A stretch of DNA of 64,000 nucleotides from Mugil cephalus (taxonomy: Eukaryota; Chordata; Actinopteri; Mugiliformes; Mugilidae): contig NC_061781.1 in assembly GCF_022458985.1 (NCBI RefSeq), positions 5,006,501 to 5,070,500 of the forward strand, written 5' to 3'. The notes below the pieces were generated by a model. The model saw only the letters and a program-made list of their open reading frames with translations. It did no database searches and was not told the DNA's origin. Of this stretch, positions 1-13,300 are shown in pieces (positions within the stretch are counted from its first letter, which is position 1; each line of letters starts with the position of its first letter). The position numbers and the translations under genes are program-made.

Positions 1-544
1 ATTCCATTCACCTGTTTTGCCTTTTGTCTTTTTTTTTTCCTATGGGCACCTCCCCCCAGTGGTTTCACCTGTCTCTCGTCATTCCATCAGCCTGTGTGTG
101 TGTGTAAATATAACCCTGTCTTTCTTTTGTCAAGTGTCTTTTTTATTTTGAACATATAAATAAAATGTTCCTTAATGATCCCTATTGATTTGGATCTGGA
201 TTGGATTTGTGTTTGTGAATACCCTGCTGTGCCTTTCTGTTCCAGTCTTAGTAAGTTTCATTATAGTTCCTTTATTTCTTGTTCCTTGCATTTGTGTCTT
301 ATCTTGCCACTCAGCATGTCATTTTGGAGCAGTCACTTAATGCCTGTGTTGGATTTGATAAAATCTGCTCTTCAGTATTTCTGAAAGTGGTGCGGAAGTT
401 TTTAAAATCAATATCAAGATGCTTTTTAAATCCAGCACGTGAAGAGACAGACTAGAAAGGGAAAAATAACTGAACGGTTCGGTTGTAAACTTGTTTCTCT
501 GATTATTCAAATATGAAAAATGTGCTTTGAATTCATCAAAAAAT

Positions 545-766
545 CTAGCTCACGGAAAATGTCCTTTCCACATATCCAGTAGATGCTGGTGTGTTCAAGA
601 CATGGCTGATGATAGACAGCATGTTGGGCAGGTGATTTACTTGAAAGAGGGCAAACAACCTGACAGCCACACCTTTAGGCAGTGTGAAAAAACGCTGTAA
701 ACTAAGAACGCCTTCAAAGATATAAATTTCTTTTATCAATTTACAAAATGCAAAATGAGTGAACAA
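545..766 (-). mobile_element. hAT transposase C-terminal remnant
   Basis: The minus-strand frame ends with a stretch reading NTPASTGYVERTFS, which resembles the hAT-family dimerisation domain (a small residue, Pro-Ala-Ser, then V-E-R-x-F-S). The frame is only 73 codons and is not continued by neighbouring frames, so it is a dead fragment. Similarity was judged by eye. A search against the Dimer_Tnp_hAT family would decide it. Confidence 0.5.
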
Positions 767-3700
767 AAGAAAAATTTGGTGTTACTAACCTTTGCCTTCA
801 AACCAATATCAGTTCTTATTGGTAAGGAACAGCCAACCAAAGGCTGGAGAGAAGTAAAACAATGAACAAGTACAAGTACAAATGGAATGCACCGAGAGGA
901 CCGGAGCGGGGGTCTTGCATAGATCCATGCCAGTCAATGATCCCGCCACGACACTTTTGCTGGCCTTAGTTTTTCCTGTGTTTTATTTTATTATGTTAGA
1001 TTTAGCGATAATGTGTGTTTGTGTGTAACAGACGTGTAATGGACATTCAACATAATATGGAACAAATCACAACATTTAATTACTAAACAAAGGACGGTTC
1101 CTTATTCTACGGGACGGGCAGCAATCGAGCCTTGTTATACTGTAGGCTACTGTTACTTTTCTTTTTTCTTTTTTTTTTTTTATCTATGGTGCACACTGTC
1201 CTTTGGACTGTGTGCTGCTGCGAAACTACAAATGTCCCCGCTGTGGGACAAATAAAGGATAACCTTCTCTTATTCCTGTCTTTGGTTTCAAAGTTCACAC
1301 ATGCAACATGGCCAGACAGGCCAACGGATTCAAACAAGCAGGAAGCTTCGAGCTGGGCCTCCAGTATTCCAAATATTCCACAGCTCTTTCTGTAAATGAA
1401 ACAGACACAAGGGTGCTGGCTTCATCATTCCTGCTGATGTCTGGCTAATTTGTTGTTGTGCTTTTAGCTGAAGGGGACTGCTATCCACACGGTCTCCTTT
1501 TTGCAACACCTTTCCCTTGTGAAAGTGTGAAGCTTACATTACCTGCCAATTATTTGAACTGTTCATTGAACTGCGATGTGCTGGAGAATGAGAGGGAAGT
1601 GAGATTTGCATGGTAAGCAAGTGTATTCTGGGCTCATATGGAGTCTCCATGTAAGCTAGTTTTAGTTGAGACCCAGAACTAAAGATGCATAAAGATGCAT
1701 TTTCAGAACCGAAAATGCATCGCACTTATTTTACTTAAGACATTTCAGGTTGTTCATATTTTTTGCTTGTACAAGGATAATTCATTAACTGAAAACATTT
1801 TTATAATGTACTTATACTACTTCATCTAAAAAAAAAGAAAAGAAAAAAGTTGACATCGTTTATAGGTTATATAATTGAGGTCAAACTGGGCTGTGTGTTA
1901 AATAAAATGAGTTTGACACCCCTTATATTTGAAAGGCTCCGAAAATATTCTTGGTAAGAAACTATTGTATAGGAACATGATGCTTTTGAAGGATACATAA
2001 CACATGGGGCCAATGTCAATTTGGCATCTGTTCAAGTTTCCACAACACTAACAAAATTGATGTCAAGGATATAAAGGTCAATTCTCACGCGCTAGTCTTG
2101 TTTTATTGACCTTGTGGAAACTAATAATAAAACCCTTACTCACCTTAACATATCTGAAGTGTCTCTGGAGGAATATCCCAAGGCCATAAATGTCTCACAA
2201 GACTCTTTATCGTTCATAAAGTAGGTTGTGTAATGGTGCACACCCGAGCTGCAGCGCCCTCTAGTGATCTCTAAACAGCTCTGCACTAAAGAGCTGTCAG
2301 GCAGGGAAACTACCGAGTGACGTTTGGCTCTGACTGTCAACAAGTGGCAAAGGTAAAGGAAATGAAATGAAGTGACTTCAGCGTAAGAGTAGACTTCAGC
2401 CGCATATATGTATAACTAATAAAGGCAAGGAATGCAAAGCAATCATAATAAGTAATACTATTAATTAGGAAACAATAAAAATAAACTCTAAAGTAAATCT
2501 TGTAGCTGTTCAGTGTCTCAAGCAGCTAACTGGTGAACCCTTATTATTTTTCTTCATGTTATTCTCCTTATTAATTTCCCCCTGCAGTGAAATCCACAAG
2601 ACCCGGAGCCCAGGTTGGCTCGTCAATCTTCAACCTCCAAAGCTTGCATGTACTTGCACTTCATAGGTGGGTCTGCAGTGATCGAGTTTTGTTTATCACA
2701 GTTATCTCAAAAGCAGCTTGATTTAGAGCCCAAATCATTTTCTTTTCTTTTTTTTCTCATGTCAATCTCTTAACTCACCTGCAATAGTTGTGTCCGGCGT
2801 TTTGAGCAAAGTAAGTAAGTAAAAGGGGTTCATGTTTGAGCCACACAGTTTTGTCCATGTGGGTTGCCATAAAATTAGACTCCAGAGAGGATGCTGCTGT
2901 TACTGGCCCACTTCTTTCTTCAGCTAACTATAAAGGACTTATGTCTGAAAGTAAGACTGGAAACCAGCAGAATGACTTGTGCTGACTTCTGCCTTTTGTC
3001 ACAATCATTTTGAGTGTTTTTAGCATAATCAAACTGGAAATTCCCTTTATCACGTATGTGCAATACTGATGTTTCCCCAGCCCCCAGCTTCTGTTTCATC
3101 CCATTTAACGCTCAGATCAACTTTTCACCATTGGCTGTCTGCTCTGAAGACATGACAATTTGTAGGAGTCTTTGTTATTTTTGTCAGTTTTGGCAATCAC
3201 AATTATAAAGTCATGCTACGCACATCCCTAGGTCATAGCCTACATCAGATGTCTGATGAGGTTGATGCACTTCAACAGAGCATTAACTTGTAGTGATAGT
3301 CAATTAAAGAAGAATTAAACAGCATGCTGCTATTTATTTATTCATACAACATAATCAAAAACGTGATCAAGCTTTATGGAAGTCTATAGGAGCCCACCCC
3401 ATCAGTCCAGGAGTGTGAGGGTGTTTACTACAGGAAAAGATAACTCATCTGACTGGTATCGTGGCTGTTTTCACATAACAGGCCATTAACTGAAGCTTGG
3501 CGTTATTGTATATGAGGTACGTCACTCATCACGAGCTATGTCAGAGGCAACTGGACTATTCACCACTGCTCATTCAGCTTCTGGTTGCTTTTGTTTAAGA
3601 TACACATCACATACCCTTCCAACAAAAAAGTGACATTAAGCAAAAAAGAAAGTAGGAACTGTTCTTGGAAAGTTGGTTACAAATCACTGGACAAGGGTGT

Positions 3701-3958
3701 GAGAGAGAAACTACTTGGCGCTTCTACAGAAGGAAATAAAATTCATCAGGCTACACTGATTTTGGAGGTTGTATAATCTCTCTGGATAACTTTAATTCTA
3801 ATATTTCCACACTGGTATTTCTACACTATATATATATATAACCAGTGTGACTAACATAAGGGGAAGAGATTTGCTGGTGAGGATTTTATCTTGAAGGACA
3901 CACAGGAAGTCTGTCTGTGTTTGTCGTGTTTTGGCAGTTTTGACAGAAAACGTAACTC

Positions 3959-3974
3959 AGATTTCGCTTTTGCT
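3959..3974 (-). promoter_or_regulatory. Weak ISRE/IRF-like site upstream of receptor 1
   Basis: On the minus strand the sequence reads GCAAAAGCGAAAT, one base from the IRF-element core GAAANNGAAA. It lies about 410 bases upstream of the first receptor's ATG. An interferon-responsive element would make sense for an interferon receptor, but short sites like this occur by chance and no supporting cluster was seen. Confidence 0.2.
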
Positions 3975-4382
3975 TCCGTAACATTCGCTGCTACTGAATG
4001 TATGCGCCGGTAAATCAGTGTGCGTCAATACTCAGTGACAGACGCTTAGTGCTTCTTAGCTGTCAGCCACCACCGCTATGTTCCCTCGGTCGTTTGTCAG
4101 TGAGCTGGTCGGAGGAATATGACCTGGGGCGGAACGAGGCTGATTAGTTCTCCAACTAACCCTTAACCTCTGGCGTGTTTATGTTTATGGCGAGTGAGCC
4201 TCTGTCAGTAGCAGGTCAGTCACAGGTGAGGTCCGTCAGGAAAGTTAGTTCACGGGCTGAAATGGGCGTTTGCGTTTCTATTGCTGCTAAACGTAGCCCG
4301 TGTCGTTTGTTCATGGTTCGCTTATTTGTGTCTCCTGTAGTTTGTGTGACGGGACGCACAAGTTGACTTCTTGTTCAAAGTG

Positions 4383-7300
4383 ATGGACTATTTCTCTCTG
4401 GTTCACCTCATCATACTGCTTCACACAGGTGAGTCAATCCAGTTCTCTCACAGAAATGGAGACTTGTTTGATTTATTTTATTTATTTATTTATTTTTCAA
4501 TGTTAATGACACGCCGCAAATTGTCTCACTGACGCGTTACAAAAGACGGTCTGAACTCCGGTGTGAATGGTTGGATATGGTTGGGCAGAGTGGTTAGTTG
4601 ACCGGTTGACAGAGTGGAGTTCGGTAGGAGACGGCAGGTAGCCGGTATCACTCCGCATTACGTGTTGCCTTGTTCACGCAGCCCTCGCCCTCCTCACCTC
4701 CCTTCCCGCACCGCGCAACGTCTCCGTGAATTCCCACAACTTCCGTCACATCCTGCGCTGGGATCCCGGGCCCGGCACCCCGCCAGGGACGGAGTACAAG
4801 ATCTTCTCCAGGTAATTTCCCCCCCACACCGTCTTGCTGACTGCGTCTCTTCTCATTTCCTACCACAGACCGCCCTATACATATTTCTTCTCACATTTTT
4901 GGTGCTGACAAACAGGCGCCTTTACCCATATCATCTCTGAAGTATCCAAGTAAGATGTGTCGTCATTTGTCATCAAAATGGTCTCCTGTAGTTTATTTCG
5001 ATTTTTAGAAATGGTAATCAATCAATCCATAAAATTATAAAAGCTACCTATAGGACAGGGCTTTATTTAAGGTAATTAAAGTGTTACAGCAGCATGAAAC
5101 AACAGTGCAAAATACATATTAACTTTACCAGATATGAAATGCAGAACCATAAACCATGTAAATAATGAGGTTTCCCCAACTCGGCACTTTATACTAATTT
5201 GCAAAATGACAGTGATGAAATCTGAAAGGTTTATTATGTAGTGTTTTCAGTGCTGGATTGTACAGACCAGCTTATCAGACAGTAAATTATATGAGAGACA
5301 ACCGTTGAGAAGAAAAATACCTTCACTGCTTCACTTGATATGAAATTCCTGATGAATCGGAAATTTAACAGACATTTCTACCACAGGGCATATTACATAA
5401 TACCACTCTAATACTGCACAAGGCCTTTCTTCCCTGGCAGATCTGTAAAGTAAAAGCTGTCCTTTTTTTGTGTTTCCCTTTGTATCATAACTGAATGTGC
5501 ACTTTAAGTTATTTCAGGCATAAAAATGACACATTTAGAAATGCTGGGATCTTGGTTAGAATTTTAAAGTACATGTCTGGTACGGTATGTCTGGTACGGT
5601 ATGTCGTTACAGCTGCATTTCAGACACATTTCACAATGAAAGGTTCGGTCTAGTCGTTCTCTGGAATACAGGTAAACTCATGGCATGTACCTGTGAGTTG
5701 TCTTCTTATAGGGAGTTGAAATATCACGTGTTGTAGAGCACAAAAATGCAGGACATTTTTGGAATGTGGATGTGCGTGTCATTGGGTTTTATTACATTAG
5801 CTGACAGTTGATGTTTGAACAGGCCTCTACAGAATGTGTTACATTTTTTTTTTTTTTTTTTGCTGCCTGCTGTCAAATTGCCTCATTTGAACCATTTTGG
5901 ATCCTGTATACACCTGGTTGGTATTTGATGTTGAGCCAGATGAGACACATTTGTTCTCCTCGTCTGCGCTAAGCTGGGTTGAACCCACTGAATCACAGAG
6001 TAAAGAGGAAACCTGGAGCAGACCCCGGCTCATCTGCGTCTTAACAGCAGTGCCTATCTCCACAAATCATGACCTGCTTTGCAAAAATGTGTGTCATCAT
6101 AGAAGTAAAGAGGTGCATCTACCTAGGACATAATTAGATTTATTACTCAGAATGCATCCTGAGGAGAAGAAGAAGAAGAAGAAGAGAAAGATGAAGAAGA
6201 AAAAGCATTTAACCATCATAATAGGTGCTTTAAAAGCCATAAGTCAAAAAACTCAAAATGCAAAACAGAGTTCTATATAAAAAGAAGGAAGAATAGAATA
6301 GAATAGAATATAGTGATCCAGGATGCTCTCGTTGATGGGTACAGTGCAAAACTATGACGTTAATTTCGCGGTTAACTGCAGATGCTCAACTGTGCTGTGT
6401 GCTTGGCTTCATCCTATGTATCCGTTTGAAGACCTTTTGTACCTGTCGCAAGATAACAGGAAGTGAGAGGATAGAGAGAAGAGGGGAACAACACCCAGGT
6501 CCCTGCGCTGGTGTCTACCCAGGGACGTGAGGTTTGTGGTTAGCGCTTTAAAGGCCAGGAGGACACCCCCAGTCTTTTTTTAGTGCAGAATGATGAATGC
6601 ATGCTTTTATAGCTTCTGTGTCTGTTTAGTTGGAACCACATTTAAATAACGAGCTGAGTGACATTTTGAAGGTATCATAAGGTGTCCCTTAAAAAAATGT
6701 AAATATATATAATATTTTTGATGCTAAACAAAAAAATAAAAAGTAAAAATATATGTGACAAGAAATCATTCCTAATTTGGTATTTTGTAATGATAAAGGC
6801 TTAATATTACGGTAATTTAATAATGCTGCTAATCTAATAATGGTAGTTATAATAACACAATGAGGGCAGCCAGTTGATACATTTTATATATAGTAAGTAA
6901 ATGGAATAGTTGATATTTTTGTATTTTGCTCAATAATAACAAATGGTATTTTCAATAATTATAAGTTTGACGCAACATTTATCTCAAGAGAGACAGTGGG
7001 AAATTAAGGTTAAAAACAAATATTGTTCCTAAATTAATTTCAGTGCGCTTAAAGAGAAGAAAGTAGAAAAATAACAGCAATAATCATTGAATACTTTTTC
7101 AGTCTCCTTTGCTTTAATGAAACTCTTTATCTGAGCTCCTCAGAAAGCTTTGTCCTTTGTCCGCGCCAACATACACAAACATACAGCATGTTGTGAAGCT
7201 GAGGCTGTGACAGATCCCTGGGTTTTCAACAAAACAGGGCACTGAAGGACACCTGAGTCCCGTTACATGAAGAGACTTCTCGACAGAATTCAATTCATAA

Positions 7301-10300
7301 CCACAGAGGCGAACTTACTTTTGCAGAGCACAGATCTAATTTTCTTGAACAGACAGATATTAAAGCACATTATTTCTGTCTCTTTTGTGTGATTGGGTTC
7401 TTTGTCTATTTTCAGGACTTCTGTGGTCAGTTCTGTGGTCATTTTATCCACATGTAGAAAAGTTAAGAGCACTTAAATCACTTTTTTTTTTTTTTTTACA
7501 TAGTGGATGTATATATTTTTTTTAGTTTTATCTCAGTAATGCCCATTTTCAGCCAGTACCTTAAACCTACTGACAATTTGTCACATTTTCAGTGAGAACA
7601 GTCTGACTTCAGAATCTGTGGTTTTACTTGAGCATCATCTTTGATGGAATATGTGACTGGCTGGTGCTTTTTCTCTCCTGCGTTCTTCTGCCGTGGCTGA
7701 GGCAGCTCTCCCACAGTGGCGTTTCACTCCATCGAGCGAACGGGCGGCGTCTCGCCGTGTGTGTGATGCAGCTGCGACCACAGCTGAGCCCTTTAAAGGA
7801 ACTAGTGTTTCGGTAGCTCGTATGAAGCGCTGCTGGGATGGAGTATTTTTGTGTGCGTGCGTGTCTCTGAGTTTCACATTCTGTCAGTGTGACCCTTCAC
7901 GTTTAATTTAAATGTAACCGTCTGTATAAATGAATATGAAGATAGGGAAACACACGGATGATACACCTCTGTACCACTGAGCTCAAATGTTTGCAAAACC
8001 CCTTCAGCCGCACTATTTACAGTAAACACTTTCACTGTACTTTCACTTAACTCGATCCATGCTGTAAGAAATGCTCTATAATGCCCCAAATATAGAATAA
8101 TCTAAAAGTGTGATATTTCTTCTAATGAGTCCCGCTCGCTAAATAAAAATTTGAGTTCTTTGAAAACTTTGTATCAAAGCTGCTTTTGCCGATCCAACAA
8201 ATGCAAAGAGATTCATTTGGATTTCTGTTCACCTGATGAGTCCAGTTTTATCCAGGGCCCTCCAGTCATTTGTAATGGTAGTGGAGATCATCACTGATCT
8301 TCATCCTGTGCGAATCAGCCATGTCTGTAATTTGTGGTAAAAAGTTCACTGCACATGACCTACCTTATTCCTTGTAACACAGAGGTCCTGTGATAAAACC
8401 GATCCAGTGCGAATCGACGTCTTTGAAGAAGACTTTAGTTTGATTTGCTGCTTTTTGTTCTGCCTCTTTTACTTAAGAATTATGAAGGATGTGTCCGCAT
8501 CATGTTATTATTCATTATTTTTAAAAATATGTTTTTTATTATCAGAATTCATTTAGAAGTGAAGCTAACAAAACGTGTACGATGTCCTCTGACACAAAGA
8601 GTGGAGTGAAGCGGGGAGTAGCAGAGACATAATAAATGTAAATATATATATTAAATGCCAAACAAAACAGAAAAAGTAAAAATAGAAGCGCCATTCCTAA
8701 TTTGGTATTTTGTAAGGCATAATAGTACAGTAATATAATAATAATAATAATAATGACAATAATAATAATAATGCTAACCTAATAATGGTAGTAATAATAA
8801 CATAATGAGGGCGGCCAGTTGATACATTTTATATATAGTATGGCAGTGTTGATATATCTACGTGTGGATGTAAACCACTAAAATACCAAATACAAAACAT
8901 TTATCTCAAGACAGACAGTTGGAAATAAAGATGAAATGAAAACAAATATTATAACAATTACTATTTTTCCTAAATAAATCCTAAATAAAATAGAAAAATA
9001 ACAGTATTAATATTTACTACTTTTTTAGTCCCCTTTACTTTAACCAATCCAAACTAAATATGAAAAAGTTCTCTAAACATTTGTCTGTCTGTCATTCAGG
9101 TCGATGCAGTGGATTATTGCTATTTACATGCTTTGTTTACATTAATCTCTTAAAACTAGATCCCAGCAAATAATATAAACTGTTGCTGCTGAAAGAGATG
9201 CTAAATAACTTTGAGTGGACTGAATCTGAGGAGGGAAGGAGACAGAGTGAATAAGAGAAAAAGAGACAAAGCAACAATCTTACGGGACGTGTAAACTTGT
9301 GTGAGCCAGTTGTCAACAATTTGACACGTGGCCATGGAATAAAGGAAATAATATCCAGCAAATTTGTAGATATCTGATTGAAATGAATTGCACAGGAGCA
9401 AATAACTTAAACTTGGCTGTTCTATGAGGTGGTAATTACTCAAAAGTGACAATATCACTTTCTGTCTATCTATCTGTCATATTGTGTTCTTACAATATAT
9501 TAAAAGATTGAAGACAGAACAGCTCCTGTAAAGTCAAGCAATTGGGGCTCCCCCTGGTGGCTGGCTGCAGTATAGTCATAAGCTCCACCTCTATGACACT
9601 GGATGGGACTTCAGAGGGTATTGCACAAAACCAGGATAAGGGATTAATCCTGGATACGTTGGTTATCCTGGATGAACTTATTCTCAAGTCGGTTGCACAA
9701 CAGCAGAATAACTTTATCCTGTCCAAGTAACCTCAGTGATTTATCCTCTGCTCCAGACCAGGCTAAGAACCAGGATAAGATCCATCCTGTGTTGGATCTG
9801 TTGTCAACACTGTAAAAAATTAATGTGTTTTACAGCATTTCCATGATCTTTCTACACAAGTTAGATCATTTAAATCATCCTGCATCCAAATATTATAAAT
9901 TTCATTTGCTGATTGACTTTTAGTTTTAGTAGCATTTTGTTTCACACAGATTGTATATAAAGATAAAAGCTCAAATCAATAGACGAAATATTTCAGTAAA
10001 AAACAAAAAAGAAGAAGCAAGGTTTATTTGGAATCTTGTTTTTATTAATATAACACTGACATTGGAAGCTTTTAAAGATACAAAAATCCGACAGTACAAT
10101 ACAGATGTAAAAAAAAAAAAATACATAGGAAAGAGAAAAAAATGAAATAATTACATATCACTACTTAAACATTAGTGACAGAAGACAACTGTAAGGGTTC
10201 CACATCATTCTGACTTTTGTTTTTAACTTTAACAATCTTTCTAGTGTTATATTGCAATATTAATAAAGACTGCTTGTCAGAGTTCTGTCAGAGGTCTGAT

Positions 10301-13300
10301 TAACATGTGTGTCATTGCAGTTGATCCGTTTTTTACTTTTAAAGATGCTGGAGTTGAAAGACGGTCTCAGTCACGGCTGACGGGGGCAACACAGTTTACA
10401 TATAGGTCAAACTCCCCATTCACCCGTTTCCTCTGTGTGGTGTGTATTTGTAAGCACCTTGGGTATTATGAGTGTGTAACAACGGAAATTATGCATCGTA
10501 ATCAGATAGATTCTCTGGTGTTCTGATTCACAGACAACATTGCTCGTCAACATGTTGCCAATTTTCTCTCCTAAACTTAAATGCTGAGTTTAGAATTTTT
10601 GTCAACATATGATCTTGTGTGGTACTTTTTTTTTTTTTCCTGTGTATGTGCATTTTGTCTGGTATTGGTCGTATTGGTTTAAAATCTCGCACCTCTTCCC
10701 AGTTTCTGGATCTCTAGTTTCTCGCGTTCTCCTTTTAATGTCCAGCTCCACCAGTTCCAGATTTCCTTTTTTTTTTTCCTGAATTTTGAGTTCTGCCAGC
10801 TCTGTCTGTTTCTGCTGGTGCAAATTCTTTTGAAGAAATGTCAGTTAGCAGTATTTGTGCATCACGTAGATTTACTTCAGCATATACTCACAATGGGCCT
10901 CATTCACTAATATGTGCGCGGAAATGTTCTTAGTCTCCACAAAAAAAAAAAAACAGTACATGCGCAAAATCACAGTGGGATTCATGACACGTGCGCACCG
11001 GCCAATTTTGTTCTCACCACCGTGCGTATGTTGGTTAATCAGAACCAGCAATCAGCAATCAGCATACTGTCATGCCTCTATTTCTCTATATAAGGACATC
11101 CTTTTAGTTCCGCATGAAGAGAGATACTCACACGCATCCCCACTGTGCTGTTGTGTAAAATAAAGGAGTCGCGTGTGCCTCCAGGCCAGCGAGCCACATC
11201 TTCAGCGTCACAGATTACCTGCACGGTGATGAAGTGGTGGTTCTTTCTATTCATGAACATGTACTTCTATGTGCCATATTAAAGAAAAAAACAACTATTG
11301 ATTAGTGGACTAATCAGCTCCACATCCTTTAACTGCAACTATGACAGTTCCAGTGGAGTACGGTTTATCAGTTGTACAAGCTACTTGCGCATTAAACCGG
11401 TCCACTGTTATCTACCAGGCTTTTCCCTCTCCTTTTTAATTGCTCTGGTGTTGCCATTTTTTCTTATAATGTCCTTTTATTCTTCATATTGTCCAACAAG
11501 CAGCTCTTGTTCAGCGACGGTGAAGTTGGACGCGCGTCTATGTTCCATTTTCCTGTCGCTGACTCTGTGATCGATCTCGTGGACTTCTTAAGAATAACGT
11601 GAACACGCACTTATCCTAACGATCCGTAACCTGGCTTGAGTAAGCCGCGTCTTTTTATCCTGGCTCAGCAATCGTGTAGCCGATTAATCCAAAAAAATCA
11701 CAGACAAGTCTTTACCCCACTTTTGTACAATACCTCCCAGGTGTCAGTTTGTTTGCATAAGTTTAGTTTAAGTTATGTCACCAATTGCCCTGCCAACCAC
11801 TCCGTCAAGCGGTGCTGCCGAGAAAGTTGTAATGGAAAAATCAAAAAATAAGTCTATGGTGTTTAATCCAACATTTCCTTGTAACTGGTGGAGGTAGAGC
11901 AGAGCGTAGTATTAATCAGTTGAGTCTGGAGGCAGCGTGGTTGGGTCATTGATATCATGGTTCGTGTGGCTCCGCTCGGATCGTACTGTTAAGACTCTGG
12001 CTCCAAAGTCACAAGATGGTTCTGCTTGTATCCCTGGGAAAATGGCATCAGTTTGGCCAATGCAAGGAAGTGAGGCCACGCCGTCCATAGACGGGTCCAT
12101 AGACGGGTCCATAGACATAGATTCTTGGTATTCATCTCTACATCTGTTAAACATATTAGCTGACACTGTCAACACACATGTGATGGTTTGTTACATGCAA
12201 TGTTCTCTTTTTCTTTTTTTTCTTTATTCAGACTGGCAGGGAGAAAACACAAACACATACAGACCACGACAAATACGTCTTGTAAGCTGACGCTATCCAA
12301 TAAGAAGACATTTCATCTGATGGTCCAAGCAGTTTTCAATGGAACCCTGTCTCCAAGATCCCACGATGTGTCCTTCACCCCTTTCGCCGACAGTATGTAA
12401 CATGAGTAATATGAGTTTGAGTCAATGTCCGCACAAATTGACTGATTGAAATTGACTTTTTTTTTCCTTTTTCATGTGACAAGCTGTAATAGGTCCTCCA
12501 CGATTCACACTGGTTGGATCTAGCAACTCTGTCCGTGGCAACATCACCCTGCCTGAGGCTGACAGACACTCTAAAATTGAGGACATCCAGATATTCTATG
12601 GTTTTGATTTCAGAGTCTCTTGGAAGAACAAGAATGGAGACGAAAGAGCAGCAGTGGTAAGAAATCCAGTTTATTCCCGCATCAAACTTCAGATTTTTTT
12701 TCATGATTTTCTACTGCATCATTGTTGAGGAAGTATAACGTTTAATTTGGTTGTGCTCAACTTAAACATACAGTATTATGTATGTTCAGCACAAGGTTTT
12801 CCAGAAGCACAACTTCTCCTTAGGGTTAGGTTGTGTGACTGGTTCCGTTAATTGTGAATGAACAGAGGCAAATAAATAGAGCACTTTCTGCCTGTTTGAC
12901 AATTAACTGTATTCGTGTTTTGATCATAAAATAAACACCTCCTCCTCCATCTCTGTCTTGGATCAAAATGAGTAGAGCGAAAAGTGGATTTTCTTCTTCA
13001 GACTGGAACAATAGTGACGTCTCTAGCGACCTCTGCATATGTTAATAAGCAGAAATGCATCCATACACACACAGCGGAGCATTTAGAAATATTTTCCTGC
13101 AACAATGATGTGTTCAAGTTAGTTGACTTGGGTAGTGAGCAGAGCACCCAAGCAGATTTCCCATGCTGCCTTGGTCACACATATTTTTAACTCAGTTGTT
13201 TCTTCTTATTTGATCTACAGGAGTTCTCTAAAACACAAAACAGGAGTTTTACTCTCAGCAACTTAGACAGCGGCGTGGAGTACTGCGTTCAGGTGGAGAT

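Larger units (their letters stand above)
1..4382. other. Left flank, no intact gene
   Basis: No multi-exon coding pattern was found before the first receptor. The stretch contains a hAT transposase remnant near 545-766 (listed separately) and a hAT-like terminal sequence near 1890-1925 that reads, on the opposite strand, as a terminus ending in GTGTCAAACTCAT. Poly-T and TATA runs are also present. The open frames here are short and lack family features. The last 400 bases before 4383 are less AT-rich and are the likely promoter and 5' UTR of the first receptor. Confidence 0.5.
4812..12231. other. Intron 2 of receptor A, repeat-rich
   Basis: This 7.4 kb intron separates the two D1 exons. It holds a GAA-rich run at 6160-6205, two related AT-rich segments (6695-7117 and 8634-9043), possible Harbinger-like debris between about 9541 and 11700, and a dispersed repeat ending just before exon 3. 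No credible additional exon was seen. Confidence 0.6.

Noticed and set aside
4614-4940. 108-codon plus-strand ORF over receptor A exon 2
   Set aside because: It is in a different frame from the spliced D1 reading, which alone carries the fibronectin signature.
8240-8260. CTGATGAGTCC as a hammerhead core
   Set aside because: No GAAA segment or pairing stems were found around it.
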